The notes beneath the pieces were generated by a model that did not search any database, was not told the origin of the DNA, and saw only the letters and a list, made by a program, of their open reading frames with translations. A stretch of 64,000 nt of DNA. Origin: Cephalopachus bancanus. Taxonomy: Eukaryota > Chordata > Mammalia > Primates > Tarsiidae. Below are positions 11,549 to 23,080 of the stretch, piece after piece. Position 1 is the first letter of the stretch, and each line of letters opens with the position of its first letter. The position numbers and the translations under genes are program-made. The stretch is taken from positions 10,625,501 through 10,689,500 of the forward strand of contig JAPVLO010000055.1 in NCBI GenBank assembly GCA_027257055.1, written 5' to 3'.

Positions 11549-13901
11549 GAAGGAAGGAAAAGGCAGTCGCTTATACAAAGGGACTCCCACGCCTCCTCCC
11601 ATTACCCAGACCCCCTCAATCTCCCCCACACCAGGGCAACCTTCTTTCACTTTCCATCGGTTCTTCCTGCTTGTAAAGGCAACAGAGACCTCAGTGAACA
11701 GCCCCTGTAGAGGCAGCCATGAAGACAGAGCCTGGCAAATATTCTTCAAGGAAAGAAGTTCTGGGAATGAAGAGAAGATGATGGTGGTTTGTAGCATGGC
11801 ATGTGGTTGAATCCCTGAACCAAATCTACACCTTCTCACTTACAAGACGCACGACTCAGTAATTTACCAAACTTCTTTATGCCTCAGTTTTCTCACATGT
11901 AAAAAAGAAGATGATAGACTCTCCCTTCAAAGGGTTATTTTGAGAATTACACAATATCATGCAGGAGAAATGTTTTACCCCCTGCCGGGTGTGGAGGTGA
12001 GCACCAATGCATGCCAACTAATATTTAGGACTGAAAGGAGGCTGCAAACATATGCAGACACAAATATTTCAGCGGCATGTCATTTTCACTGCAGAAAGAC
12101 CACATTACTGTTGTTGAAGTTAAATAAAATATAGAGCCAAATCTCTAAATTTAAAATATTTCATTTGGGAAGCGAGAATTGCTTCAAGGCATACACACAG
12201 ATCAGGTAGTCTTTGGCGTGCCTGAAGAACAAAGAGAAGGCTGGAGTTTTTATAAAAAGGAGAAAGGTTATGTACTGTTTTGAAAGAAAGTTCATTAGCA
12301 CTAGTAAAATGTTAGGGAGCTGACAAGCTCTGATTGATGAGTGATGGAGGGTAAAGCCAGTCTTAGAGTCACAACAGGCCGTTTCAGAGGCTGTTAGATC
12401 CAAGTGGTTCCTGGTGGTAACAGACAGTTTCCGCAGAGAGGCTTGCAGAGAATTACATTCTAGAAGCAATTTTATGTCCTCTGAGTGTCCCCTCTACCTA
12501 CCCACTAGACTTCTTGACTCTGTTTTAGTGGGGTGTGACAAGAATGGCCCCATTTGTATAATCAGCTTTCGCACTGTTTTGTAAATCCCCTTTGATGCAG
12601 TCTTCCTGGGGAAGCTTCTGAGAGTCACCCCACGTGGCCGGTGAGAAATTGAGGTGGAATCCAGTGGTTATGGGTGAACGCCAGCGCTCCATTTTCCAGT
12701 GAGAGCAGACCAAAGACGAGCACAAACGAAGAGGGACAGCGCTGTCCCCAAGAAGTAGGCCTAGTGCAGAGCAGAGAGAGCTGTGAGAAAAGCGGGCAGG
12801 TCTGCGTGTTGACCTGGTACCACTTGTCAGGCAGGGAGGCGTGGGATGACATACGGCGGGGGTGAGCCACTCGGCCGGGTGGGCATTGGAGATGGAGATG
12901 GCGATCAAGGTGGGAGTGAAGGTCAAAGCCACCGTGGCGTGGGGCTGAGGGGCCAGGTGGTGACCTTATGAGGTTTCCAGACAGGAAGCTTTGGCAAAGG
13001 GCAGAAAGGGGAGCCTAGGGCAGGCTGGGGATGGGGGGGGAGCACTTCTGGTCTCTGACTGAGGGCTTCCTGTCTGCCTGGGATCCAGATCTCTGAAAGT
13101 GAAGGTGAATGACCCCAGCAGGTGCCTACTGGGGCCTGAAGGACTTGGTTTGCGATTTTAGAAATTGTTTTGTTTTGGCTTTTTTTCTCACTAAGAAATT
13201 AGAATCTGAAAGAGCCCTTCGCTCATTGTGGAAAATCATCAGGACTAGAAAATTAGAGGCCAAGAATGAGATTTAAACAAATTTAAACTCACTGGAGCAA
13301 GGTGGAAGAAATTATGGGCAGCAGATAAGCTAATTTAGAAAATAAGAAGAGGGGAGCGTGCTGTGTTAGAGGAATGCAGTGCCTGTCCTTTCCCTGATTT
13401 GACACTGATCGCCAGCAACCCTTGACCCTTTCTCTCCTGAGACTGAAAGGCCAGTTCTGGGTCAAACCACTGTACCCTCGGGGCCTGAGGTCTCCCAGCC
13501 CATGAAGAAATGAAAAAAGAATGAAAGAATGACCAGTGAGTCACTAAAGCCCAAATACATGGACGTCACAAGAACTCCCCCAGACAGCTAGTCATTTAAC
13601 ATTGCACAGATACCAGTTTTCTAAAATATTTTCCTGTTAGCACAATTTCACTTTTCTTTCATTCACTCTAGTTTACTGTTTTATGGTGTCTTAAACCATC
13701 ACACAATTCCATGGTTATGCAGCACAGATAACTAAGGAGCAATTCTGCAAATAAGCAGGAGGATACTAATCAGAACTGACACTCACGTGACACTTTACAG
13801 TTTACAAAGCGCTTTGTCACAACTCCAGGGTCTTCATCTTTGGAGGAGACTGAGCTGAGGGACATGGAAAAGAAGGTCATCATCTTGGAGACACAAAAAT
13901 G
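11549..13901. other. 2.3-kb unique-looking stretch
   Basis: No repeat I can name except a MIR-like patch near 13770-13860 (TTTACAAAGCGCTTTGTCAC). A 135-codon minus frame (12525-12932) overlaps an 81-codon one; neither looks coding. A run of 8 G occurs near 13032. Confidence 0.35.
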
Positions 13902-14172
13902 GGCCTGTAATCCCGGCACTTTGGGAGGCCAAGGCGAGTGGATTACCTAAGCCTGCGAGTTCGAGACCAGCCCGGGCTGCTTGGCGAGACCTCGCCTCTA
14001 CAATAAGTCAAAAATTAGCTGGGCGCGGTAGCATGCGCCTATAGTTCCGGCTACTCGGAAGGCTGAGGCGGAGGGATCACTGGAGCCCAGCGGATCGACA
14101 CTGAGGTGACCATGAGTGTGCCACTGCACTCCAGCCTGGGCGATGGAATGTGACTACAACTCAAAAAAAAAG
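13902..14172 (+). mobile_element. Alu SINE, 5' truncated
   Basis: Starts inside the left arm at GGGCCTGTAATCCCGGCAC and runs to GACTACAACTC plus an A-tail. The head of the left arm is missing. Confidence 0.9.
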
Positions 14173-14756
14173 AAGTAAAGCCACATGAATGTTGGTACCA
14201 AGCCTGACTGTTTCCAGCACCCAAGTGAGTAAATGATGTAAATTCTACACCAACGACTGCATAAGGAAAACAATAAAAGAAAAAAAATAAGGAGAGAAGA
14301 AGTCCAACCCTACGCATCTGGGGCTCTTTACAAAGAGGCAAGTAGGACTGAAATCTCTCCTGAGCGTGGAGGGCTTGGACCAGAACAGCAGCCATAGAAG
14401 CACCACTCAAAGCCGAGAGGCTCAGCTGGGTGGCTTGGTCCTGCTTGGCGGTAACTGTAGGATGTGGAGGGAGGCAAGCTTGGGGCGGGGTGTGGCTGGG
14501 TGGGGAGTGAGACCACTGCCATATCAACTGGCCCTTCCCTTGATGCACATGGAAAATATTTTCTCTCTTTACAGGGTGGGGAGAGTTAATTAATGTTTGC
14601 AGAGACCTTCATGATTCTTGTCGAAAGGTGCTCGGCCAACACTAATTATCCAGGTTTCAGCTGCCTCTTGCTTCTATCTGGGCATGGCATCTCTACCTGG
14701 AAGACGTCAAATGAGATTGTGTTGTGTTGTCAGGATGAGCACCAGACTTGCATGGT
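14173..14756. other. No recognisable feature
   Basis: Unique-looking; A-rich patch at about 14275-14292. The 165-codon minus frame (14051-14548) starts here but enters the Alu and is a chance frame. Confidence 0.35.
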
Positions 14757-15053
14757 CTTTCTTTCTTTCTTTCTGGAGTCTCACTCTGTCGCCCAGGCTG
14801 GAGTGCAGTGGCATACTCATGGCCAACCCAGGGTCGACCTGCTGGGCTCCGGCGATCCTTCTGCCTCAACCTTCCAAGTAGCCAAAACTACAGGTGCACA
14901 CTACCATGCCTGGCTAATTTTTTTAAAATTTATTGTAGAGACGAGGACTCGCCAAGTTGCTTGGGCTGATCTCGAAACCATGGGCTCAGGCAATCCACTC
15001 GCCTCGGTCTCCGAAAGTGCTGGGATTATAGGCTGAGCCACCAAGCCCAGTCT
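14757..15053 (-). mobile_element. Alu SINE, younger head type
   Basis: Antisense dimer with a TTTC-repeat tail and the end GGCTGAGCCACCAAGCCC. Target duplication roughly CTTGCRTGRTCTT on both sides. Confidence 0.92.
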
Positions 15054-15408
15054 TGCGTGATCTTCTATCTGCACCTCCAGTTACTGCCCAGGACTCCAAG
15101 GCCTGCAGGAAGATGGTATCTTGTTTGAGAAGGTTGTGACACTAGACCTGTGCCCCACCCCAACTTCACCCTAGGAGATCTAATTTGATAAGCTCCTTGA
15201 AGACCTCACACATTCAAAACCACACCCCTCCCCCTTATTTCTCATAGGAGCTGGACATTCTGCCACTAAATATTCACTCTGTTGGGTCTTAGATGCTTTT
15301 ATGAGCAGCCTAGGATTTGGTGGTAGAAGTGAGGCATGGTAGCTACCACAGGTTAGACATAGTTAGATACATTTCCCAGAGTAGGTTTTAGGAAGCATTC
15401 AGAGATTT
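15054..15408. other. No recognisable feature
   Basis: Unique-looking sequence between two antisense Alus. Confidence 0.35.
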
Positions 15409-15704
15409 TTTTTTTTTATCGAGTTGGAGTCCTTCTCGCTCTATCACCCAGGCTGGAGTGCAGTGGCATGCTCACAGTCACTGCAGCCTCGACCTGCTGG
15501 GCTCAGGCAATCCTTCTGCCTCAGCCTTTCAAGTAGCCAGAACTGCAAACATACGCTACCATGCCCGGCTAATTTTTTGATTTATTGTAGAGATGAGGTC
15601 TCGCCAAGTTGCCCAGGCTGGTCTTGAACCAGTGGGCTCAGGCAATCCTCTCACCTCGGCCTTCCAAATTGCTGGAACTATATACATGAGCCACTGCGCC
15701 TGGC
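15409..15704 (-). mobile_element. Alu SINE
   Basis: Antisense dimer with a T-tail. The target duplication AGAGATTTTT is seen before it and after it. Confidence 0.93.
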
Positions 15705-15807
15705 CTAGAGATTTTTAAAAATTACATTTTACTGCAGGCCAAGCTGGCAGTCTACCCCACCCCCTCAGCCAATCAAAAGAAAATCCAGCTCATAATTACT
15801 AAAAATC

Positions 15808-16103
15808 TGCCAGACATGGTGGCTAACACCTGTAATCCCAGCACTTTGGGAGGCAGAGGCAAGAGTATTGCTGGAGTCCAGGGGTTTGAGACCAGCCTGG
15901 GCAACATGGCAAGACCTTGTCTCTACAGTAAATCTAAAAGTTAGCCTGGCATGATGGTGCACACCTATGGTTCCAGCTACTTGGAAGGCTGAGGTGAAAG
16001 GATCGCCTCAGTCCAGCAGGTCGAGGCTGAGGTGGCCGTGAGCATGCCACTGCACTCCAGCCTGGGTGACAGAGTGAGACTACGACTCAAAAAAAAAAAA
16101 AAA
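15808..16103 (+). mobile_element. Alu SINE
   Basis: Sense dimer from GCCAGACATGGTGGCTAACACC to a pure A-tail of about 14. Confidence 0.93.
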
Positions 16104-16127
16104 TCACTGAAAATCCTTCAGGTTCCC

Positions 16128-16482
16128 TGTTGAAGGTAAAAGACTCAACCCCACCCTCTCCCCAGCTCGTTAACTTAATCAGCCCTTCAGACCCAGACCC
16201 CATCACCGTGGCAGCATTCATGTGACTAATCTACCCATTTGCTTGCCATCCATCACCTGAAGTCAGTACCTGCACTTATCTGCCCCTTTGTGATGATGTG
16301 GAAAAGGCCACCACCCAATCACCATAACAACCTGCCCCCATCAAAGGGAAGGTTTAAATAACATTAAATTTCAAACAGCATTTGCCTTTGCTTTGTTAAA
16401 CTGTCCTGTATCTACATGGCTCTTTGAGCTATGGCCACCATGTTTCCTTAGCTTTGGCTCTCTCCCCTACCTTAGGGAGGCA

Positions 16483-16555
<73 letters not shown>

Positions 16556-16680
16556 GAGCTTCAACATAAACTTTGCTTGAAAACTTTATTGCCTCTCTAA
16601 AGTTTATTTTAGAAATGAACCAAAAAATCTACAGGTTTTGCACCACACTCCACCTGGCATCAGAAGGAGTCAGAAAAGTC
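16128..16680 (+). repeat. LTR-like repeat, copy A
   Basis: Starts TGTTGAAGG and is clearly homologous to 29883-30420. Shared words include AATCATGTGACTAATC-type text, CACCCAATCACC, CATCAAAGGGAAG, and a TATA-like TTTAAATAA or TATTAAAAG, followed about 110 bp later by GCTTTGGC and CTACCTT. The layout (TG start, CCAAT, TATA, later AATAAA-like ACATAAACTTT) suggests an ERV LTR in sense orientation. A (CT)n(TA)n tract lies inside it. The 3' end is not certain. Confidence 0.5.
16490..16556. repeat. (CT)n(TA)n compound microsatellite
   Basis: CT run at about 16490-16518, then TA run to about 16554. Copy B of the surrounding repeat lacks this expansion. Confidence 0.95.
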
Positions 16681-16684
16681 TAGT

Positions 16685-16895
16685 TCTGGGTGTCCTCCTG
16701 TGTTCAGGTACTGGCTCTGCCCTCACTGGCCTGGTGACCTGGATAAACCCATTCTCTTTTCTTTCTCGTTTTTTTCCCCATCTAAAATGGCAACACTAAA
16801 GCCTGTCTCGCAGGGCTGCTGTGAGGATTAGATGAGATAATGGATGTGAAAGCCAAGTGTTGCAGAAATGTAAGGAGCATTATTATTACTAAAAC
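16685..16895 (+). repeat. MIR SINE
   Basis: CTGGTGACCTGGATAAACCC, CATCTAAAATGGCAACACTA, GCTGTGAGGATTAGATGAG and ATTATTATTACTA follow the MIR order closely, sense orientation. Confidence 0.8.
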
Positions 16896-17257
16896 GCTAG
16901 GCATCCCAGGCTAGATAATCCCCAGGAGGGATTAGTTGATGGCTCACCAGGCCCAGGTGGGCACCTGAGTTGGACAGGACAGAAGAGCCAGAGGGACCAC
17001 ATTGAGGAGAAAGATCCCAGGAAAAGAAAAGGGAGAGACCCTCACTGCTGGCACAACCACAAAAGTTTTGGGAGTGGAGAGGGGCTTGGGATCATTCCCG
17101 ACTTTCCCAAACAACCATGTGTACTTGCAGGGGAAACGGTGCTGCCGAGCCTAACTCAGCCTTGACCCCTCACTTTCCTGTGGCCCAGGACACACAGGAT
17201 GAATCCTGATGACTGATGGACTCCCACTTAATCAGACATCCAATAAGAGAAGTAACC
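16896..17257. other. No recognisable feature
   Basis: Unique-looking sequence between the MIR and the next Alu. Confidence 0.35.
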
Positions 17258-17556
17258 AACCTTGGCGCGGTGACTCATGGCTGTAATTCCAGCACCTTGG
17301 GAGGCTGAGGTGAGAGGATTGCCTGTGTTCAGGGATTCAACACCAGCCTGGGCAACTTGGCAAGACCTCCTCTCTACAATAAATAAAAAAATTAGTTGGG
17401 CGTGGTGGTGCACACCTGTAGTTTCAGCTACTTGGAAGGCTGAGGCAGAAGGATCACCTGAGCCCAGCGGGTCGAGGCTGCAGTGGCCGTGAGCATCCCA
17501 CTACACTCCAGCTTGGGTAACAGTGAGACTCCAACTCAGAAAAATAAATAAATAAA
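17258..17556 (+). mobile_element. Alu SINE
   Basis: Sense dimer; AGAGAAGTAACCAA before and after is a clean target duplication. The tail is AAATAAATAAATAAA. Confidence 0.94.
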
Positions 17557-19487
17557 GAGAAGTAACCAAATGCATCTGGGTCCATGCAAACACATTACTC
17601 AGGTAATTTAGACAGAAAGGCTCAGTTTTGGCATGAGTAGCCCATATACGTCAGACCCGAGTAATTGCTTTCTTTGTCATAATTTCCTGGATAATTTCCT
17701 TCCTCTGTTTGGCTGAAAGAACCTGACCTTGCATCAGGGCTCGTGCTTGCCAAACATGATTGGGTCCTTAGAGATGAAAGATAGAGTAAGCTATTTTCCA
17801 TAAACACTCTGACACATGTAATCATCACGACAAGGGGAAAATCAGCCCCTGTGTCTTATCTGGGAGGAGCATGATGCAGTGAGAAAAGCACTGGGGAGAA
17901 GGGAGGACGGACCCTTGTAGGGTCACAGTAGCTACTTCTTCCCAGAACTCTGTTGGGATCCAGGACTTTGTTCAGGACATTTTGCATTAAAATCTCACTT
18001 AATCTCCAGAAATGAAAAGAACTTGTGTGTAGAAGCCAAACATTTGAATTTGGTTTTGTACTCTGCCATTTGCCAGGTGAACTAGGCAAGCTGCTTACTT
18101 GTCAGAGTCTCGGTATTCCCATCTGTTAAATGGAAATCATGGTGGCCTCAGTGTGTTGTGAGAATTCTCTGCAGTCATGACCGTGAAGCAGCTGAAACTC
18201 AGCAGGCAGGGGTCAATGGCAGCTCTAGTGTCGCCCTTTACATATAAGGATGCCAGGGAGTTAGGACACTCGGTCCCCTTTCCCCACCTGCTTTCTGGGT
18301 ACATCCCCCGGACCTGAGACCCTTGGCCCCCTGCAGAATGCAGAGGCACTTGACAAAAAGCCTCCAGTTAACCAGAAATGGGCAGCATACTGGGGCTCAA
18401 ACATTGCTAGTCAACAGCAGAGCTAGGCCTGTCTCCTTCCCAGGGGCAGGTGTTTTGCTTGGAGGCCACTGAACTTGCACCCTTCAAGGCAACTATTGTA
18501 GCAGCTGGATCTCAGCCTCCCGTCCAGTATTTATGGGCCCCTTGAGGGTATGACCATGCATTAGGCTTCTGTATCCTTGGTGTCCTCTCGCATGGCACCG
18601 CAACTGTTTGTTACGTAGATGAGAGAATAGATGGAGCGAGCTGAGTGCAGATAATCTCATCTCAGGACTCCACGATGCGCCTGAAAGCCTGAACCTCTTC
18701 CGCATAATTTGGACGTGAAGCCCCTTCACTCCTCATTGAAGGTGGTCTCAGCACCTTCAAGGCTAATTTGCTAAGGGGCCTGTCCTTATTATAGGAAGAA
18801 GGGTGGGCCTGAGGAGGAGACTTGACAAAAAAGCCTCCAGTTAATCAAAGAGGGGCAACATGGTGGAACTCGGACAACCTGGCCTAGTCCTCACTTCCCT
18901 GGAACTTCCATCTTTCTTTGAGACCTAAAGCCCTCACCAGGCAGGTTTTAATAAACAGGAGAGTCCCTGTGCCCCTGCCCAAGTCCCCAACCCCTACCCC
19001 AGGCAGGCCTCTGCAGCGTGGCCTGTGTGGCCTGGCATGTGGAACATGGAGTGTCTTGGCACATGGGGTGGTGCCATTCGCCTATAATTATGGACAGGAG
19101 CTCACTGGAAGCTCCCTCCACGCTCCTGGCAGAGAGCTTCCAACACGCAGGGGCTGAGTCTGATGTTCTTTGCTGCCTCTGAAGATGGTTCTGTGACCAG
19201 AGCAGGCCTACTAATGAGCTGGTGATTTGATCCCTTCCAGACAGAAGGCAGAGTCTGTGTCTTTGGGCAAAACATCAGCTGACCCGGGATGCTGGCTCAG
19301 CCCCCAGGGGCCCTGGCTCCCAGCCTGCTGGGAGAAGTCACACTCCTCCAAACTGCTACTGCTGCAAGGCCTTCAGAGAGTGGCTAATTAGGGTCTCATC
19401 TGGCCATCCTACAATCACAAGCCCATGGCCTGGCTTCCTACTGCCAGTCCCTCTGGAATGCTGCTGCCTCCTTCAAAGATGACGTGG
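17557..19487. other. Intergenic stretch with MIR/L2-type relics
   Basis: MIR-like text at about 18040-18180 (CTGCTTACTTGTCAGAGTCTC, CATCTGTTAAATGGAAATCA). L2-like text at about 18530-18640 (CCCCTTGAGGGTATGACCAT). A ~68-bp segment is present twice (18350 and 18822). Otherwise unique-looking. Confidence 0.4.
18350..18889. repeat. Direct repeat of ~68 bp, copies at 18350-18417 and 18822-18889
   Basis: Both copies begin CTTGACAAAAA-GCCTCCAGTTAA and continue GGGCA-CAT--TGG-CTC. They are about 470 bp apart and moderately diverged. I cannot name the family. Confidence 0.6.
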
Positions 19488-19776
19488 CCGAGCTCAGTGG
19501 CTCAGCCTGTAATCCTAGCACTTTGGGAGGCAGAGGTAAGTGGATTGCCTGAGCCCGTGGGTTCAAGACCAACCTGGGCAACTTGGAGAGACCTAGTCTC
19601 TACAATAAACCAAAAATTAGCCAGGTATGGTCGCGTGATCCTGTGATTCCAGCTTCTTGGAAGGCTGAGGCAGAAGGAGCCCAGCAAGTCAATGCTGGGG
19701 TGGCCGTGAGTGTGCCACTGCACTCCAGCCTGGGCCACAAAGAGACTCCAACTCAAAAGAAAACACACAAACAAAA
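19488..19776 (+). mobile_element. Alu SINE, younger head type
   Basis: Begins with GCTCAGTGGCTCAGCCTG. AAAGATGAC flanks both sides. Confidence 0.93.
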
Positions 19777-19928
19777 AGATGACACTTGACTTCTTCGATA
19801 TGTATAAACAAGAATTCTGCTTTATTCAAACAGAAATTAATTGATTGAAGGAGCTATTATGTACAACACACTGTGCTTACACATGATGGTAAAGTTAGAG
19901 AAGAAATGTTAAGAATTGAAGAAACCCA

Positions 19929-20079
19929 GACGGGCTTGGTGGCTCAGCCTGTAATCCCAGCACTTTGGGAAGCCGAGGCAAGTGGATTGCCTGAACCTTC
20001 GGGTTTGAGACTGCAGTGGCCAGGAGAGTGCCACTGCACTCCAGTCTGGGCAACAGAGTGAGACTCCAACTTAAAAAAA
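19929..20079 (+). mobile_element. Internally deleted Alu, about 150 bp
   Basis: The left-arm head through GGGTTTGAGA is joined directly to the right-arm end CTGCAGTGGCCAGGAGAGTG. About 140 bp of the middle is absent, yet A-tail and target duplication (about AGAATTGAA-AA-CCC) are present. The deletion therefore existed before insertion or arose cleanly after it. Confidence 0.9.
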
Positions 20080-20329
20080 AGAATTGAACAACCCCAAGGA
20101 GAGGCAGCAGAAGACATTAAACAGTTCAGTGGCCATCAACACAGCAATCAGAACAGGGAGAGTTTTTTGGGCGAAGTCACTCATGAGTTGTGCCTCGAAG
20201 GCAGATGAGCAGAAAATGGAGCGGGACAGAGTAAGATGCCGGTCACCCACTCCAGTGGCACAAATTAAAGTCTGGCAATGCCAAGTGCAGGGTAAGATGT
20301 GGCTCCCTAGACTGTCTATCTACTGGCCA

Positions 20330-20620
20330 TGAGAGTATGAATGAGCCAACCTCTCTGGAAAGCAGTTGAACAGTCGCCAGGGGAGCATTCACAGACACTA
20401 GGACCCAGCAGTTCCACTCCTAGGTATATACCTTGGAAAAACTTGTCTATAGAATGTTCACAGCAGGACTGTTCAAATATCCGCCGACAGAAAAATGGAT
20501 AAACAAGCTGTAGTATAGTCACACTATGGTGTGTCACACAGCAGTCAAAATAAATGACCTGTGACACAAAGCAATCTAGATGCTGCTTCTCAACTGTTAA
20601 GTGAGAAAATAAGTCCTGAA
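20330..20620 (+). mobile_element. L1 ORF2 3'-end fragment, sense
   Basis: CAGTTCCACTCCTAGGTATA, AAAATGGATAAACAAGCTG and TATAGTCACACTATGGTGTG are diverged versions of the L1M ORF2 end. No open frame. Confidence 0.7.
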
Positions 20621-20622
20621 AG

Positions 20623-20912
20623 ATAGTTGGGTGCAGTGGTTCATGACTGTAATCCCAGTACTTTGAGAGGTGGAAGCGAGAGGATTGCCTGAGCCCAGGG
20701 GTTCAAGACCAGCCTGGGTAACTTGGTGAGACCTCATCTCTACAATAAAACAAAAAATTAGCTGGGCACTGTGGCATACGCCTGTGGTTCAAGCTACTTG
20801 GAAGGCTGAGTTGGGAGAATCGCTTAAGCCCAGCAGGTCAAGGCTGCAGTGGCCGTGTGAACTCCAGCCTGGGCAACAGAGTGAGACTCCGATGCAAAAA
20901 AAAAAAATAATA
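20623..20912 (+). mobile_element. Alu SINE
   Basis: Sense dimer from GTTGGGTGCAGTGGTTCATG to the A-tail; the right-arm end is shortened (GGCCGTGTGAACTCCAGCC). Confidence 0.92.
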
Positions 20913-20925
20913 ATATCAAAATACA

Positions 20926-21217
20926 GCCTAGCTCAGCCTGTAATCCCAGCGCTTTGGGAGGCTGAGGTGAGTGGATTGCCTGAGTCCACGGGTTCGAGAC
21001 CCGCCTGGGCAACTTGGCGAGACCTTGTCTCTACAATAAATCAAAAATTAGCTGGGAGTGGTAGCGCATTCGGCAGTCCCGGCTACTTGAAAGGCTGAGG
21101 CGGAAGGATTGCCGGAGCCCAGCAGATCAAGGTTGCGGTGGCTGAGAGCATGCCACTGCACTTCAGTCTGGGTAACAGAGTGAGACTCCAACTCAAAAAA
21201 CAAAACAAAACAAAATA
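20926..21217 (+). mobile_element. Alu SINE, younger head type, adjacent to the previous Alu
   Basis: Starts abruptly at GCCTAGCTCAGCCTGTAATC and ends in an (AAAAC)n tail. The very start of the left arm is missing. Confidence 0.92.
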
Positions 21218-21426
21218 CATCGCAAGCCAAGGATGATGATCTTGCCGATGTCACTCACCTGCGGTCCATTAGACTTCTTTTTCGAGTGGTAGGGCACTCA
21301 TGAAGGGGAGATGGCATGAGCAGAGGGAGTGAGTCTGGTTGTACAGGGACAATAGAGGAGGTTCCAAGCACCCACACCTGACCCACTGACCAGCGCGACT
21401 GTGAAACCTCTCTGAGGAGCTCAAGG

Positions 21427-21996
21427 GCCATCTAGTTCATAATTGTGTGATAAAACTTGGTTTAAGTGTAGGTTGAAGCTTATTTTGAATGTATATTGAA
21501 ACTTGTTTTTAAAATTCAGATGTATGCTTGCTTTCCCGCCTAAGCCCAGTAGTATACTTTTGGTAAACAAGTTCACATACCAAAAGAAAACCACGGAGTC
21601 ACGGTGCAGACCCTCTGGCCCCATTTCCTGCTCCACTCCCCTAGTAATCTCACATTCCAGATGTCCCAACCGGTTCCATCCAGCCCGCCTGACGTTGATG
21701 GTCAGCCGTGGTCAGCCGCGACCCGTGACCATACAAACCAACCAATCCCAAACGCCCCCATACCCAGTAGGAGAAATTACCCAATCATGTGCGAACAAGT
21801 TTAAAGTTCTTTCCCTTCCCTTGTAACTGTGTATATAAGCTGCTTGCTGCGCTGGGTCGGGGCTCTCGTTCCTGTACTGCTGCGCCGGTTACGGACATGA
21901 GCCCAGACTGGAGCCTGAATAAAGACCCTCGTGTGATTTGCATCGGAGCTGGCTCTTTGGTGGTCTCTCGGATTCAGGATTCGGGTACAACATCTG
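21427..21996 (+). mobile_element. Solo LTR of a class-I (gammaretrovirus-like) ERV
   Basis: Promoter architecture is clear: CCAAT near 21743, TATATAAGC at about 21831-21839, a GC-rich R region, AATAAAG at about 21918, then a T/C-rich U5 ending CGGGTACAACA near 21996. A GTCAGCCGTGGTCAGCCGCG direct repeat (about 21701-21721) sits upstream like an enhancer. The 5' boundary is uncertain (TG at 21427, 21433 or near 21400), and I could not find a convincing target duplication. No gag, pol or env sequence follows, so I read it as a solo LTR. Confidence 0.7.
21832..21840 (+). promoter_or_regulatory. LTR TATA box
   Basis: TATATAAGC, about 85 bp upstream of the AATAAAG poly(A) signal, the spacing expected of a retroviral U3/R. 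Confidence 0.7.
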
Positions 21997-22589
21997 ACCA
22001 CACCCAGAGCTGTGAGGGCCCTGCCCTGTGGTCTCAGTGACCTTGACCTTACCTTCCAGGAGCAGAGTGTGCTGCAGTTTCATCCCCTGCAGAGGACAAA
22101 GCCTGGGGGTGAGCCGGAGAGCTGGGCTTGGCCACTGCAGTCCAGCACAGTCAGATAGGGTGGGAAGAAGGGGACCTGCCTTCTACTGCAATCATTTAAC
22201 CATCCCTCATTGGTGCCTCTGAATTGACATATGTTTCACTAGAACCACTTGATTATTCCTGGACTAGGTCAGATACTATCAGGCCTGAGATTCCATAGGT
22301 TCTAGAATATCAGAGAAGAAGGTAGAGCCTTGAACTCACATCACTGGGTGGTAGTCTGTCCTGGTCACCAGGTGCCCACCCTAATGGCCTCCAGTGGAGG
22401 CCTGCACTCTTGGCTCAGGCCACGTTCCTGGGATTCCTGAGTGTTGGGAGCCAGCCTTGGAGTCCCACCTGATTGACAGGGTCTGGGTGGACCAAAGACC
22501 CCGGGTCACAAAGAGAGCCCAAAAAGCTGAGGCCCTTCTGTCCTTCACCTTTGCTGTTTAATACCGCCAAAAAATTCTGTACAGTCATA
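21997..22589. other. No recognisable feature
   Basis: Unique-looking, moderately GC-rich sequence between the LTR and the AT-rich island. Confidence 0.35.
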
Positions 22590-23080
22590 AAAAAAAAAAA
22601 TGACATGTTTATATAAAATACAACTAACCTAAAAACATCATGATTTATTTTATTTTATGCCACTTGGCCTTTTCTAATATATACAAAAATTAAACTCTAA
22701 AACACATCAAAAATACTTTATTTCACTTAGTTATAAGTTACTAGACATTACTTAAATAATAAATAATATAAATATATCCACTCCTTATTTAATTTAAGAC
22801 TATACAGTTTAGTGTTTAGACATAAAAATTTTTAAAAACACAAATTTATAATAAGTTCATTATAAATTCATTATAAATTCTAACACTTATCTAAAAATTA
22901 TATAAATAACTTATAACACTATTTTCACTGACTTCAAATAAAAATTAATGTTAAAGTTTTTACTTAATTCTATAGTTAAAACTGTAAACTTAAAACTCTA
23001 AATTAACATTTATAAAATAAGTTTTCACTAAACTCATAATATAATAATCAGACACTTTTTATGACAAATCAACTAAAACA
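22590..23080. other. Very AT-rich island
   Basis: About 490 bp of strongly AT-rich DNA (for example 11 G/C in the 60 bases from 22681) with sharp edges against GC-moderate flanks. It contains a direct repeat TTCATTATAAA at about 22856-22877 and many TTATAA words. No transposon family recognised. Confidence 0.75.

Noticed and set aside
13964..14548. 165-codon minus frame
   Set aside because: Runs from unique sequence into an Alu; a chance frame with Alu-derived tail residues.
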